Part shown: positions 6,724 through 13,246 of the stretch, in pieces
Layout of the letters: each line of letters opens with the position of its first letter
Numbering within the stretch: the stretch's first letter is position 1
DNA from: Collinsella sp.
Lineage (GTDB): Bacteria; Actinomycetota; Coriobacteriia; Coriobacteriales; Coriobacteriaceae
Assembly (NCBI GenBank): GCA_019419485.1
Contig: DXZV01000012.1
Span: 1 to 15,413 of the forward strand
Direction: 5' to 3'
Length of the DNA: 15,413 nt
Notes under the pieces: generated by a model
Database searches by the model: none
Told to the model about the DNA's origin: nothing
The model's input: the letters and a program-made list of their open reading frames with translations, nothing else
Position numbers and translations under genes: made by a program

Positions 6724-7377
6724 ATGGCACGAAATGAATTCGTAAAGGCTCGCGTTTCTCCTGAAGAGAAAGAGATCTATCAACAACTTTGCGAACAAGC
6801 TGGTTGTACGGAAGCTGAGTTGATTCGATCCGTACTGATTCATCGGGAAATCTCACTTGATGATCTCGATGACGAAATGCAAGTTCTTGATCGGAAGAAA
6901 AAGGCCCTCCATAAGCAACAGGAGGATTACAGGAGAGCACAGGCATCGCGTAAAACCGATGAACGTGGCGAGCCGATTTCTGAAAAAAGGAGTATTCCGT
7001 TCCAAGTAATGCTCACTGCTCCAGAAAAAAAGGCAATTGAGCAGCGTGCAGCGGCGCTCGGCATTTCTGCAAGCGAACTGGTTCGCCGCAGCGCAATTTA
7101 CGGAAAGATCGAATCATTCAATTTTGACATCGCGGAAGTTGAAAAACTCCATCATGAGTTATTGAAGGAAGGAACAAACCTCAATCAGCTGATGTATTTT
7201 GTGAACGCCCAAGGGCTTCCCGCGTACAACGAGAAAGCTGTTTTCCGAACGCTTGAAAAGGTTTATCAAAATGCTCGAAAGGTCGACCGGTTCATCGAGA
7301 AATTAGAGAAGCGTTATCACGTCGACTATATTCCAAGCGATTATTTGGCAGATGAACCTGACAACAGAAATCTTTAA
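6724..7377 (+). CDS. mobC: MobC-like relaxosome accessory protein with two ribbon-helix-helix segments
   Basis: This 217-residue protein resembles plasmid mobilization protein MobC, which binds oriT and helps the relaxase open the DNA. The second half carries the family hallmarks: strand and helices IPFQVMLTAPEKKAIEQRAAALGISASELVRRSA (91-124), then a helical tail with the TNLNQLMYFVN motif (151-161). The first 45 residues form a second, similar ribbon-helix-helix pattern (FVKARVSPEEKEIYQQLCEQAGCTEAELIRSVLIHREI). The two are joined by a charged coiled linker (about 46-88). The ATG at 6724 is preferred; a GTG at 6658 would add 22 residues that do not look like protein. The gene is visibly more AT-rich in codon choice (GAA, AAA, ATT) than the flanking surface and transporter genes, which suggests transfer. 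No relaxase (MobA) follows, as it would in a normal mobilization module. Any transfer would need a relaxase supplied in trans. Confidence 0.82.
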   Translation: MARNEFVKARVSPEEKEIYQQLCEQAGCTEAELIRSVLIHREISLDDLDDEMQVLDRKKKALHKQQEDYRRAQASRKTDERGEPISEKRSIPFQVMLTAPEKKAIEQRAAALGISASELVRRSAIYGKIESFNFDIAEVEKLHHELLKEGTNLNQLMYFVNAQGLPAYNEKAVFRTLEKVYQNARKVDRFIEKLEKRYHVDYIPSDYLADEPDNRNL

Positions 7378-7515
7378 GTCGGAACGCAGCTGGATCAGTT
7401 TTGCAATTGAGTGCAATTACTCGTTTGGTTAATTCCAGTATTTCAAAAAACGTTTTTCGGAAAAGGAAGGGAATGATTTCATATATCTGAGGACGTTCAG
7501 CTATAACTACTCCGC

Positions 7516-7598
7516 AAAATCGAAAAGGGTCGAACCGAAGTGTCTGGCCGGACGCCAATTGTCCGGGAACTGCTTGGTTCGACCCTCTTTTACTTTAC
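7516..7598. terminator. Bidirectional terminator between mobC and the convergent small-gene operon
   Basis: The outer stem GGGTCGAACC (7527-7536) pairs with GGTTCGACCC (7576-7585), and an inner stem CCGGAC (7548-7553) pairs with GTCCGG (7561-7566). On the plus side TCTTTTACTTTACTT follows; on the minus side TTTTCGATTTT follows. It sits between convergent genes, 150 bases after mobC and 33 bases after the minus-strand gene. The remaining sequence between 7378 and 7515 shows nothing clear. Confidence 0.7.
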
Positions 7599-7618
7599 TT
7601 CCATGGCCATGCAGCGGT

Positions 7619-7897
7619 CTAGTACTCCTTAACGGGATGCTCCTCGCCGAATCCACCGTCGATGCCGAAACGGCACAGCCTATCGATGGCACGAAGATGC
7701 TCGTCGATGACGGTTGCGATTTGGGCGTCAACGATGCTGTCGTGGTCGTTGAGGCCGCGAACTGCCTCGTCGGCGGCCATGAAGGCCTTGATGGCCTGTG
7801 CGAGCTGGTTCTTAAAAGCATCAACCTTCTCAACTGCGGCGGCTCGGTCCGCCATCTCGCGTTCGAGTCGTTGAACGATTTCCTGTGTGTCGCTCAT
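7619..7897 (-). CDS. Small acidic helical protein of unknown function
   Basis: This 92-residue protein (MSDTQEIVQRLEREMADRAA at its N-terminus) is predicted to be mostly helical over residues 1-70, with acidic heptad-like spacing, and ends in a Gly/Glu-rich tail. No signal peptide or membrane segment is visible. The ATG at 7897 has a strong ribosome site (AGGAAAGGA, ACAGCC, ATG). A longer in-frame extension upstream is basic and unlike the rest. The ATG overlaps the stop of the preceding ORF as ATGA, so it is probably the last gene of a coupled minus-strand chain ending at the bidirectional terminator. I do not recognise the family. Its place next to a toxin remnant and a mobilization gene suggests a mobile-element accessory gene. 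Confidence 0.7.
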   Translation of the reverse strand: MSDTQEIVQRLEREMADRAAAVEKVDAFKNQLAQAIKAFMAADEAVRGLNDHDSIVDAQIATVIDEHLRAIDRLCRFGIDGGFGEEHPVKEY

Positions 7898-8139
7898 GGC
7901 TGTTCCTTTCCTCGCGGGGCGTTTATCCCACTGTATCGCACCGCGCAGACACGATTTTTTCGGGCGGCGGCAAACTCCACGAAGCCGCAGGTAGACGGCT
8001 TGATGTAATCGCAAATACAGCCCAGAAAAGGAATGCCTGGATACCCGTTAGGGGCATCTGCTTTCAGGCGCCTTAAAACGCATCTGGTGAGGTCGTTTTT
8101 TCGGCCTTGACCTGCGTGGCGGCACTTTGGGGTGCTCAT
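7894..8139 (-). CDS. Small Cys-rich hypothetical ORF (81 aa), coupled to both neighbours
   Basis: The ORF encodes 81 residues with six cysteines, including a CIC pair (residues 41-43), and a basic N-terminal third. It matches no family I know. The case for it being real is positional. Its ATG (8139) overlaps the TGA of the RelE-type frame as ATGA, and its own TGA overlaps the ATG of the next gene in the same way. There is no Shine-Dalgarno site ahead of its ATG, so it would depend on coupling. It could instead be a chance open frame in the intergenic space between the toxin remnant and the acidic protein. Confidence 0.38.
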   Translation of the reverse strand: MSTPKCRHAGQGRKNDLTRCVLRRLKADAPNGYPGIPFLGCICDYIKPSTCGFVEFAAARKNRVCAVRYSGINAPRGKEQP

Positions 8140-8420
8140 AGCCGCGGCATGCTCTTGTAGACACCCTGGCGGTGGCCGACCCTTACGACCTCGATGACGG
8201 CTTTCCCGTCCTCGATCCTTGCCAGGATGCGGTAGACACCAACGCGCCAACGCCAACCGGAATCGGTGCCCTGAAGCTGTTTTCCATTCGATGCGCGCCG
8301 CGGGTCCTCGCATCCGTCAAGGTGCTCCTGAACCCAGGACAGGATTACGTCTATGCCAAAACCGTTCTCAGCGCCATCGATAAACGACTGCTCGGACCTA
8401 TACGTCGCGAATGATGCGCA
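8136..8420 (-). pseudogene. RelE/ParE-type toxin remnant without a usable start codon
   Basis: The minus-strand frame ending in TGA at 8136 encodes the C-terminal two thirds of a RelE-family mRNA interferase. The recognisable parts are ILSWVQEHLDGCEDPR, then GKQL, then WRWRVGVYRILARI and IEVVRVGHRQGVYKSM, which carry the family's conserved Arg, Tyr and His positions. Upstream of about 8345 the similarity stops, where roughly 35 N-terminal residues should be. The frame stays open to a stop at 8532 but has no ATG, GTG or TTG. No antitoxin gene is visible upstream. I read it as a truncated toxin whose N-terminus and partner were lost in a rearrangement. Translation from a rare start (CTG or ATT) cannot be excluded. 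Its stop overlaps the start of the next small ORF, which suggests the chain was once an operon. Confidence 0.65.
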
Positions 8421-8660
8421 CAGCGCCAGTGCAAGATCGATCGCAAGGCCAACAGCCGCTATCTTTGCATAGCTCTTGCCCGCGCGTCCCAGTTTTCGGC
8501 CTAAAACGGGATGCGTTTTCTCAATCGGCCCTCAAAAGGAAACCGTATCCCGCTTTGGAGCGGGGACTGCGGAAAAATTGGACCGTTATCTGGTTCTGAT
8601 TGGAGTATGCGTGAATCGTTGATGCTGGCCGGTGTGGGAGCGAAGAGGGATGAACAAACC
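8421..8660. other. Intergenic stretch with two small hairpins
   Basis: No gene is supported here. Two hairpins are visible: AAAACG/CGTTTT (8503-8519) and CCCGCT/AGCGGG with a TTGG loop (8549-8564). Neither is followed by a clear T-run. The toxin remnant's frame continues through the left part with no homology that I recognise, so this may be the scar of a deletion. Confidence 0.4.
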
Positions 8661-8666
8661 GAGCTG

Positions 8667-8687
8667 TATAATGCCGCTCTATGGAGG
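8667..8687 (+). promoter_or_regulatory. -10 box and ribosome site of the membrane LuxR gene
   Basis: A perfect TATAAT (8667-8672) lies 20 bases before the ATG at 8692, and GGAGG (8683-8687) lies 4 bases before it. There is no good -35 at 17-base spacing, so the promoter may depend on an activator. The TATAAT rules against the upstream GTG (8632) and ATG (8650) as starts. Confidence 0.55.
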
Positions 8688-8691
8688 TCAT

Positions 8692-10827
8692 ATGCTCTTT
8701 TCCCGCTGCTCTGCCACATCTGCTTTTACCATTGCGCTTGTCGTAATGGCGGTTACCCCTTATCACCGGTTTTCATCTTCGATCGGCTTGGCATCAGGTG
8801 CAATGACCTGGCTCGTTATCCTTGGCGCATGCCTCGCGGCGTTTGGTCATGGTGCTGCGCTCCGCAAGGGGAGAGAAATAAGACGGCCGGGTCGCCTTGG
8901 CGTCTTCGGTGTTTTCCTTGCTGCTATTGCGGTGGTTCCCGAATGGGTCGACTTGGCCTTCTATGCTCGCGGAGATTCTATTCCAATCGCGTTCGCACCG
9001 ATCTGGCTGTTGCATGGCGTCTCGTGCGTCTCGTGCTTTGCTGGGTCGCTGCTCCTCTCATATGTAATTTGGAATACGGCGGGCTCTCCTTTGATACGGG
9101 GGGCAGCGCGGGACGGCGAAAGGGGGACCCGCCGACCGCAGAGCGCGCTTTTTGCAGAAACAATAGTTGTCCTGTCTTGCCTGCTGTTTTGCTGTCGAGT
9201 TTCATGGAGAGTCGTTCCCGAGCCATGGGGGACGCCCTCTGTAATGGCCGCATCAATTGGCCTTATGCTTTTAATTCCTCTGGTCTATCTCGTATTGGCT
9301 GCGGTCCCGCTGCTTTGCTGTCCCCGCGCCTTTGGTCGGGGACAGGGCGACGTGTTCGCCCGTTCTGTGCTCGTAGCAGTTCCCATTGGCCTTGTTCCCG
9401 CTGTTGAGGTGGCATACTTCGCAAACGATGCCGCGATCATTGCGTCGCTGACGATAGGGTCCGCTATTGCTGCCTTCGTATGTACGTTGCTCAGGAAGAA
9501 GCGGAACAACGATTCGGATATCCCCCGCACGTCCGACCCATTCGATGCGGGAGCGTTTTCTCCCTCTCTGTCGCCTCGAGAAGAGCAGTTTGTTCGATTG
9601 TTGCTCAAAGGGAAAACGCCGGCGGAAATTGCCAGGGAGACGGATACGAAGCCATCGACGGCGCGGACCACGCTTCACCGAGCATACGGGAAGGCGTCGG
9701 TTGCGGGCTCGCGTGAGCTGGTGGCGCTGTTTGCGGGTGGGGGCGAAGCTGTAGAGTCTGAGCTGTCGCAGCGGCATGCCGTCGATATGTTGGCATTAGC
9801 TCGGACGCACTGGCTGCTTCGATATCTGCCCACATTATTTTTTATCCTCCTTGCAGCGGGCCCCTTGGTAATGGCGGATAGTGATTGGGGATCCGGTGTT
9901 TCATGGGCTGTTACCTTTTCTCTTGCAAGCTATACATTGGGTCTCGGACTGTTTCTTTCGCCGTATTGCGCGGTTGTAAAGACAAATCATGACGCTGATC
10001 TGGATAGGGTGGATGTGGCGATTGAGCTCGGAGGTCCGTGCATGTGGGCGATACTGTCTGCTGCGGAATGGTCTTTTATCTATATCACGGCATTGATGTG
10101 CATACGCGTTCCGTTGATGGCTGTGCCGATCCTGTTTTGCGGTGTGGCGTCTATGGCTTCGCTCGCTGTTGGGCTGCGTCCGTTTAAGGTGCATGCCCGT
10201 GCTCGGGCTATCGTGCCATTGGTGTCAATAGGTGTCGCTGCTTCAATCTATGCGGCCAGTAGGGGGCGAATTCATGGGTTCGTGGTGCTGGCGGGGATGC
10301 TGCTCACATATGTAGTGCTGCGAAGCTGTCCGCAGCGCAAAATGCTTGGGGTATGGATGCTTTGCTTTGGGGCGACGGCTCCTGTCTGGGTCGTCTTGCT
10401 CAACATGGCGCAGGATCTGATGGTTTTCGAGCCGCTGTTCCTTGCGTCGCTGTTGGGGCATAGTTCGGCTGTCAATGTCGTCGTGGCAACGGTGGTCGTC
10501 TGCTGGTCTGTGCCCATGTTCGTCACGCACATCGCGCTCGCCCACTCGGTTGAGAACGAGAGGGCCGTCTTGGAGTACCGTGCGAATGGGTTCACCGAAA
10601 CGGCTCGCGTGCGCCAGCTGGCTTTGCTTACATCGCGCTCCCTTTCTGATGTTCAGTCGCAAATTTTGCTGATGACGGCAGAGGGCGCAACGACAAAGAC
10701 CATTGCGGAGGACGTAGGTTATGCTGCATCTACGGTGCAAGCGTTGCGATCCGCATCTTATCGCCAGTTGAAGATCAAGAACAAAGCGGAGCTTATTTCA
10801 TTGTTATCGCAGGTGGATAACGTGTAA
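8692..10827 (+). CDS. Membrane-bound transcription regulator with two membrane-plus-LuxR HTH units
   Basis: This 711-residue protein has the order: hydrophobic multi-pass domain (about 11-266, roughly 7-8 segments), Lys/Arg-rich border and linker, LuxR-type helix-turn-helix (about 293-347, LSPREEQFVRLLLKGKTPAEIA...STARTTLHRAY), a second multi-pass domain (about 377-615), and a second LuxR-type helix-turn-helix (about 651-705, LSDVQSQILLMTAEGATTKTIA...STVQALRSASYRQL). Coriobacteria such as Eggerthella and Slackia encode many regulators with one membrane half and one C-terminal LuxR domain, about 450-500 residues. This one looks like two such units in tandem. The second HTH is more diverged, starting LSDVQ in place of LSPRE. 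No phosphorylation domain is present, so a signal sensed in the membrane probably acts directly on DNA binding. Both DNA-binding units face the cytoplasm only if each membrane half has suitable topology. It lies just upstream of a secreted protein and ABC transporter genes on the same strand, which it probably controls. Confidence 0.88.
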   Translation: MLFSRCSATSAFTIALVVMAVTPYHRFSSSIGLASGAMTWLVILGACLAAFGHGAALRKGREIRRPGRLGVFGVFLAAIAVVPEWVDLAFYARGDSIPIAFAPIWLLHGVSCVSCFAGSLLLSYVIWNTAGSPLIRGAARDGERGTRRPQSALFAETIVVLSCLLFCCRVSWRVVPEPWGTPSVMAASIGLMLLIPLVYLVLAAVPLLCCPRAFGRGQGDVFARSVLVAVPIGLVPAVEVAYFANDAAIIASLTIGSAIAAFVCTLLRKKRNNDSDIPRTSDPFDAGAFSPSLSPREEQFVRLLLKGKTPAEIARETDTKPSTARTTLHRAYGKASVAGSRELVALFAGGGEAVESELSQRHAVDMLALARTHWLLRYLPTLFFILLAAGPLVMADSDWGSGVSWAVTFSLASYTLGLGLFLSPYCAVVKTNHDADLDRVDVAIELGGPCMWAILSAAEWSFIYITALMCIRVPLMAVPILFCGVASMASLAVGLRPFKVHARARAIVPLVSIGVAASIYAASRGRIHGFVVLAGMLLTYVVLRSCPQRKMLGVWMLCFGATAPVWVVLLNMAQDLMVFEPLFLASLLGHSSAVNVVVATVVVCWSVPMFVTHIALAHSVENERAVLEYRANGFTETARVRQLALLTSRSLSDVQSQILLMTAEGATTKTIAEDVGYAASTVQALRSASYRQLKIKNKAELISLLSQVDNV

Positions 10828-10863
10828 ACGCCTGGATTATCAACTCAATAGCGAGTGTTTACA
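10823..10863. promoter_or_regulatory. Weak inverted repeat upstream of the secreted-protein gene
   Basis: TGTAAAC (10823-10829, overlapping the regulator's stop codon) and GTTTACA (10857-10863) form a 7-bp inverted repeat with a 27-base spacer. The 110-base gap up to 10936 also holds TTTACA, a possible -35, but no convincing -10. It is a candidate operator only. Confidence 0.25.
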
Positions 10864-10936
10864 GACATCTTTCTCCATTCATGCAAAGGTTGCCGTGCGT
10901 CGACGCATTGTTAACCGCTTTTGATTGGAGAAGGCC

Positions 10937-11449
10937 ATGATTAAGCCAAGGAGCGCTATTGCTCGAATCGGAGTCGGCTTGGCGATTGTTGCGGGCTTGT
11001 CGATGGGTGCACCTGCCGCATCATTTGCTCAAGAGGAGTTTGACACTTCCCAGGTTTCTAGCATTTCGCAGAGCGCGGATGCCGGAATTGCCACATGCAA
11101 GAACAACGAAGATAGAAATTTCGCTTTTCAATGTTCTGGCACGAGCGCAACTGGCTATCGCCAGAAAGAAGATTCATCCTCAGTCTACATTTGGATTCAA
11201 GGCTATTCGGGAAAGCCATTGCGCCTGTACGTGGACGGTGCCTATGACACTAGAGGAACGGGCAACATGAATTGCACGCAGGGCGTGTATCGCTCCAACC
11301 ATGCGGATAAATGGGAGATATACAACCTCGTCCGTGAGAATAAGCGCAGTCATGCTCGTCTGACTGCATGGGCCGAGTCCGGATACGGCACGGTCTATGG
11401 AAAGTGGAGCCCCGATTGCTTAGGCCATTTTAACAAACTTCCCTCCTAG
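10937..11449 (+). CDS. Secreted four-cysteine protein, DUF2712/bacteriocin-cluster-like
   Basis: This 170-residue protein has a clear signal peptide (1-31, cleavage after ASFA). The mature part is about 139 residues with four cysteines (54, 66, 113 and 161), enough for two disulfides. Its pattern, with FAFQCS then YRQKEDSSSVYIWI and C-terminal YNLVRENKRSHARLTAW...YGKWSPD, reminds me of small secreted proteins of the DUF2712 type often encoded beside ABC transporters. That is a resemblance from memory, not a search result. The ATG at 10937 has a strong GGAGAAGG site. A TTG at 10925 overlaps it and is unlikely. A strong hairpin lies 28 bases after the stop, before the transporter genes. It could be an exported peptide or protein for which the transporter gives export, sensing or self-protection. 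Function is unknown. Confidence 0.8.
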   Translation: MIKPRSAIARIGVGLAIVAGLSMGAPAASFAQEEFDTSQVSSISQSADAGIATCKNNEDRNFAFQCSGTSATGYRQKEDSSSVYIWIQGYSGKPLRLYVDGAYDTRGTGNMNCTQGVYRSNHADKWEIYNLVRENKRSHARLTAWAESGYGTVYGKWSPDCLGHFNKLPS

Positions 11450-11477
11450 CCAATCCGCAGCTTCTTGTTGTGATTAG

Positions 11478-11509
11478 GGCCGGGCCGAGCGTTGCTGCTT
11501 GGCCCGGCC
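11478..11509 (+). promoter_or_regulatory. Strong intercistronic hairpin between secreted protein and transporter genes
   Basis: GGCCGGGCCGAGC (11478-11490) pairs with GCTTGGCCCGGCC (11497-11509) around GTTGCT, with one G-T wobble in 13 pairs. No T-run follows, so it is not a normal terminator. It probably dampens readthrough or protects the 3' end of the upstream message, which would give more secreted protein than transporter. Confidence 0.7.
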
Positions 11510-11528
11510 AATGGGAGGGCGATGTCGC

Positions 11529-12410
11529 TTGAATGGAAATCTATTACGATACGAGTTATCCAAGATATTTGGAAACCCTATATTTGCGCTGGCTCTTATT
11601 TTGGCGATTGCCATTTCGATGGCAGCTGCCATCGAGGCGTGGTGGACGCTCGAGATTGAGCGCAAGCAGCTGTTATCTTTTGGCTACGGCATTGGTCTGC
11701 AGTCTCAGACATACCTCGGCCAAACGCGTGAAAGTAGCTTTGGCAACTGGATTGTCGTGAGCGCGAACGCGCCGTTGCTAGCGTCAGTGTTTTTCTATGC
11801 GCTGCCGTTGCTTGCCATGTTGGCCGGGTCGTGGTCATGCCTGTCCGAGCGTTTGAGCGGTTACGAGGCACAGATCTGCACGCGTGTTTCTAGAAATGCA
11901 TACGTGAACGTGAAGATGCTGTCTGCTTTCCTCTCTGCGTTTGCGGTCACGGCTATTCCGCTACTCGTGAACTTCCTGATGGTCTCCATGCTGTTTCCCG
12001 CGTATCTCCCCCGAGTCGACGAATCGACTTACGTCGGACTCTATCTGCATAGCTATTTTTCTGGTCTGTTTTATTCCCGGCCTCTGTTATACGTGCTGGT
12101 TTATACGCTGTTCGATGCGGTGGCGCTGGGGGTTCTATCCATGGCCGTGACCGGTCTGTCGGTTGTGTTTCGCAGCAGAATCAAGGCGATGGTCGTTCCA
12201 TATCTGATTATGGTTGCATGGCATTTTGTTAACGACTGGATTTTTAGCGTCCTTTCATGCGTCGGCTTTAACTGCAACATTCTTAACAGCATCAGGTCGG
12301 AATCGCTAAATAACTGGCCCGACATCCGAGCGGGGGTTGCGGAAATCATCTTGCTGTTCGTCTTTTCTTTGGTTTCCGCGAGATTCTTAAAAAGACGCGA
12401 GGTGGTCTGA
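11529..12410 (+). CDS. ABC transporter membrane subunit 1 (ABC-2/LanE-G-like)
   Basis: This roughly 293-residue integral membrane protein has about six hydrophobic segments: near 17-38, a pair within 70-105, 125-150, 180-212, 220-245 and 265-285. A short cytoplasmic N-terminus (NLLRYELSKIFGNP) precedes them. That N-terminus is typical of ABC-2 type permeases of the lantibiotic-immunity and bacitracin-export group, which usually start with a short helix before the first membrane span. A TTG at 11529 is chosen as start because GGGAGGG lies 9 bases upstream. The in-frame ATG at 11511 would put that ribosome site inside the gene. The stop overlaps the start of the next gene by one base (TGATG), so translation is coupled. 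Together with the second subunit it would form the membrane channel. Confidence 0.8.
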   Translation: MNGNLLRYELSKIFGNPIFALALILAIAISMAAAIEAWWTLEIERKQLLSFGYGIGLQSQTYLGQTRESSFGNWIVVSANAPLLASVFFYALPLLAMLAGSWSCLSERLSGYEAQICTRVSRNAYVNVKMLSAFLSAFAVTAIPLLVNFLMVSMLFPAYLPRVDESTYVGLYLHSYFSGLFYSRPLLYVLVYTLFDAVALGVLSMAVTGLSVVFRSRIKAMVVPYLIMVAWHFVNDWIFSVLSCVGFNCNILNSIRSESLNNWPDIRAGVAEIILLFVFSLVSARFLKRREVV

Positions 12411-13246
12411 TGCTGTTTAGGCTGGTCGCCGCGGACCTGAGGACCGTTTTGAAGAAGAACATCATCGCTTTTATTGCGGTTGCGGCAGTGACCGTTGCGA
12501 ACTTGGTGTACGCCTACGGATTGTCTTCTGTGTATGGGATCAGGACGGATGCCTTGGGGTTTGCGGATAATCTCGCGCTCGTGTTTGCCGGGTCTGCTCC
12601 GTTTGAGCCTAGGCCCGGGGCTATGTTTGTGCCTCCGTTAGGGTGGCTATTCCTCATTCTGCTTATTCTCTATACAACACTCGATTATCCGACCGAATCG
12701 TTGCACGGGTTTGGTTTGCAAGCGCTTGTTCGATGCCGGTCAAGAACCCTTTGGTGGGTCTCGCGTTTTATCTTGGTGGCGGCGGTAACGGCATTTTCAC
12801 TGCTCGTGGTGGTTTGCTCTGTTGTGATTTGGAGCTTGATGGTGAGCGCCTCGTTCAGCGCGGTCGTCCATGGCGAGTCGCTTCAGCTGGCTAATTTGGC
12901 GCCGTGGTTTCTCAAAGCTGGCGAGGCGGATGCGCTGCCGTTTTTCACAGGTCTCCTTTTTGCTTTCGAGGCGCTTGCGTTTGCGCAGGCAGCGGTTGGC
13001 TTTGTGCTTGGGCCGTCGGTCTCGTTTGTGGTTTTAATGAGCTACCTGATCTGTTCGGCATATGCGCGGCATTGGGCGCTATTGGGCAACGCCTTGATGC
13101 TGTTGCGCTGGGGCGGAATTGTCAAAGAGGGAATCGCGGCGGGCTCGAGCGGCTTGTTTTCAATTGCGATTATGTCGCTATGCCTATCGTTGGGCGGACT
13201 GTGGTTTCGAAGGGCAGACCTTTTAGAAAAGGGGGACAAGATATGA
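12410..13246 (+). CDS. ABC transporter membrane subunit 2
   Basis: This 278-residue membrane protein has about six hydrophobic stretches: near 18-38, 72-88, 118-146, 178-200, 202-218 and 245-263. The N-terminus (LFRLVAADLRTVLKKN) has the charged entry helix seen in ABC-2 type permeases. It shows little sequence likeness to subunit 1, so the pair is a heterodimer, as in LanE/LanG. A one-base overlap links it to subunit 1, and its TGA overlaps the ATG of the ATPase gene as ATGA. GGGGGA ahead of the ATPase start lies within its last codons. The substrate cannot be told from sequence; the neighbours point to a peptide, small protein or antimicrobial compound. Confidence 0.8.
   Translation: MLFRLVAADLRTVLKKNIIAFIAVAAVTVANLVYAYGLSSVYGIRTDALGFADNLALVFAGSAPFEPRPGAMFVPPLGWLFLILLILYTTLDYPTESLHGFGLQALVRCRSRTLWWVSRFILVAAVTAFSLLVVVCSVVIWSLMVSASFSAVVHGESLQLANLAPWFLKAGEADALPFFTGLLFAFEALAFAQAAVGFVLGPSVSFVVLMSYLICSAYARHWALLGNALMLLRWGGIVKEGIAAGSSGLFSIAIMSLCLSLGGLWFRRADLLEKGDKI

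Noticed and set aside
7527..7585. Possible tRNA, because GGTTCGACCC looks like a T-arm
   Set aside because: The other arm pairs with it perfectly as a long hairpin. No acceptor stem, D-arm or anticodon arm fits, and T-runs on both sides fit a bidirectional terminator.
7559..8008. A 149-codon plus-strand ORF with a hydrophobic appearance
   Set aside because: It is antisense to the 92-residue acidic protein, which has a strong ribosome site, and it starts within the terminator hairpin.
8172..8414. An 80-codon plus-strand ORF
   Set aside because: The minus strand here encodes clear RelE motifs, so the plus frame is a shadow.
8511..9407. A 298-codon plus-strand ORF, Cys/Arg/Ser-rich
   Set aside because: It overlaps the membrane LuxR gene in another frame and shows no domain pattern.
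12904..13242. Upstream extension of the ATPase frame to 12904
   Set aside because: It lies inside permease 2 in another frame. The ABC domain starts normally at the ATG at 13243, which has its own ribosome site.
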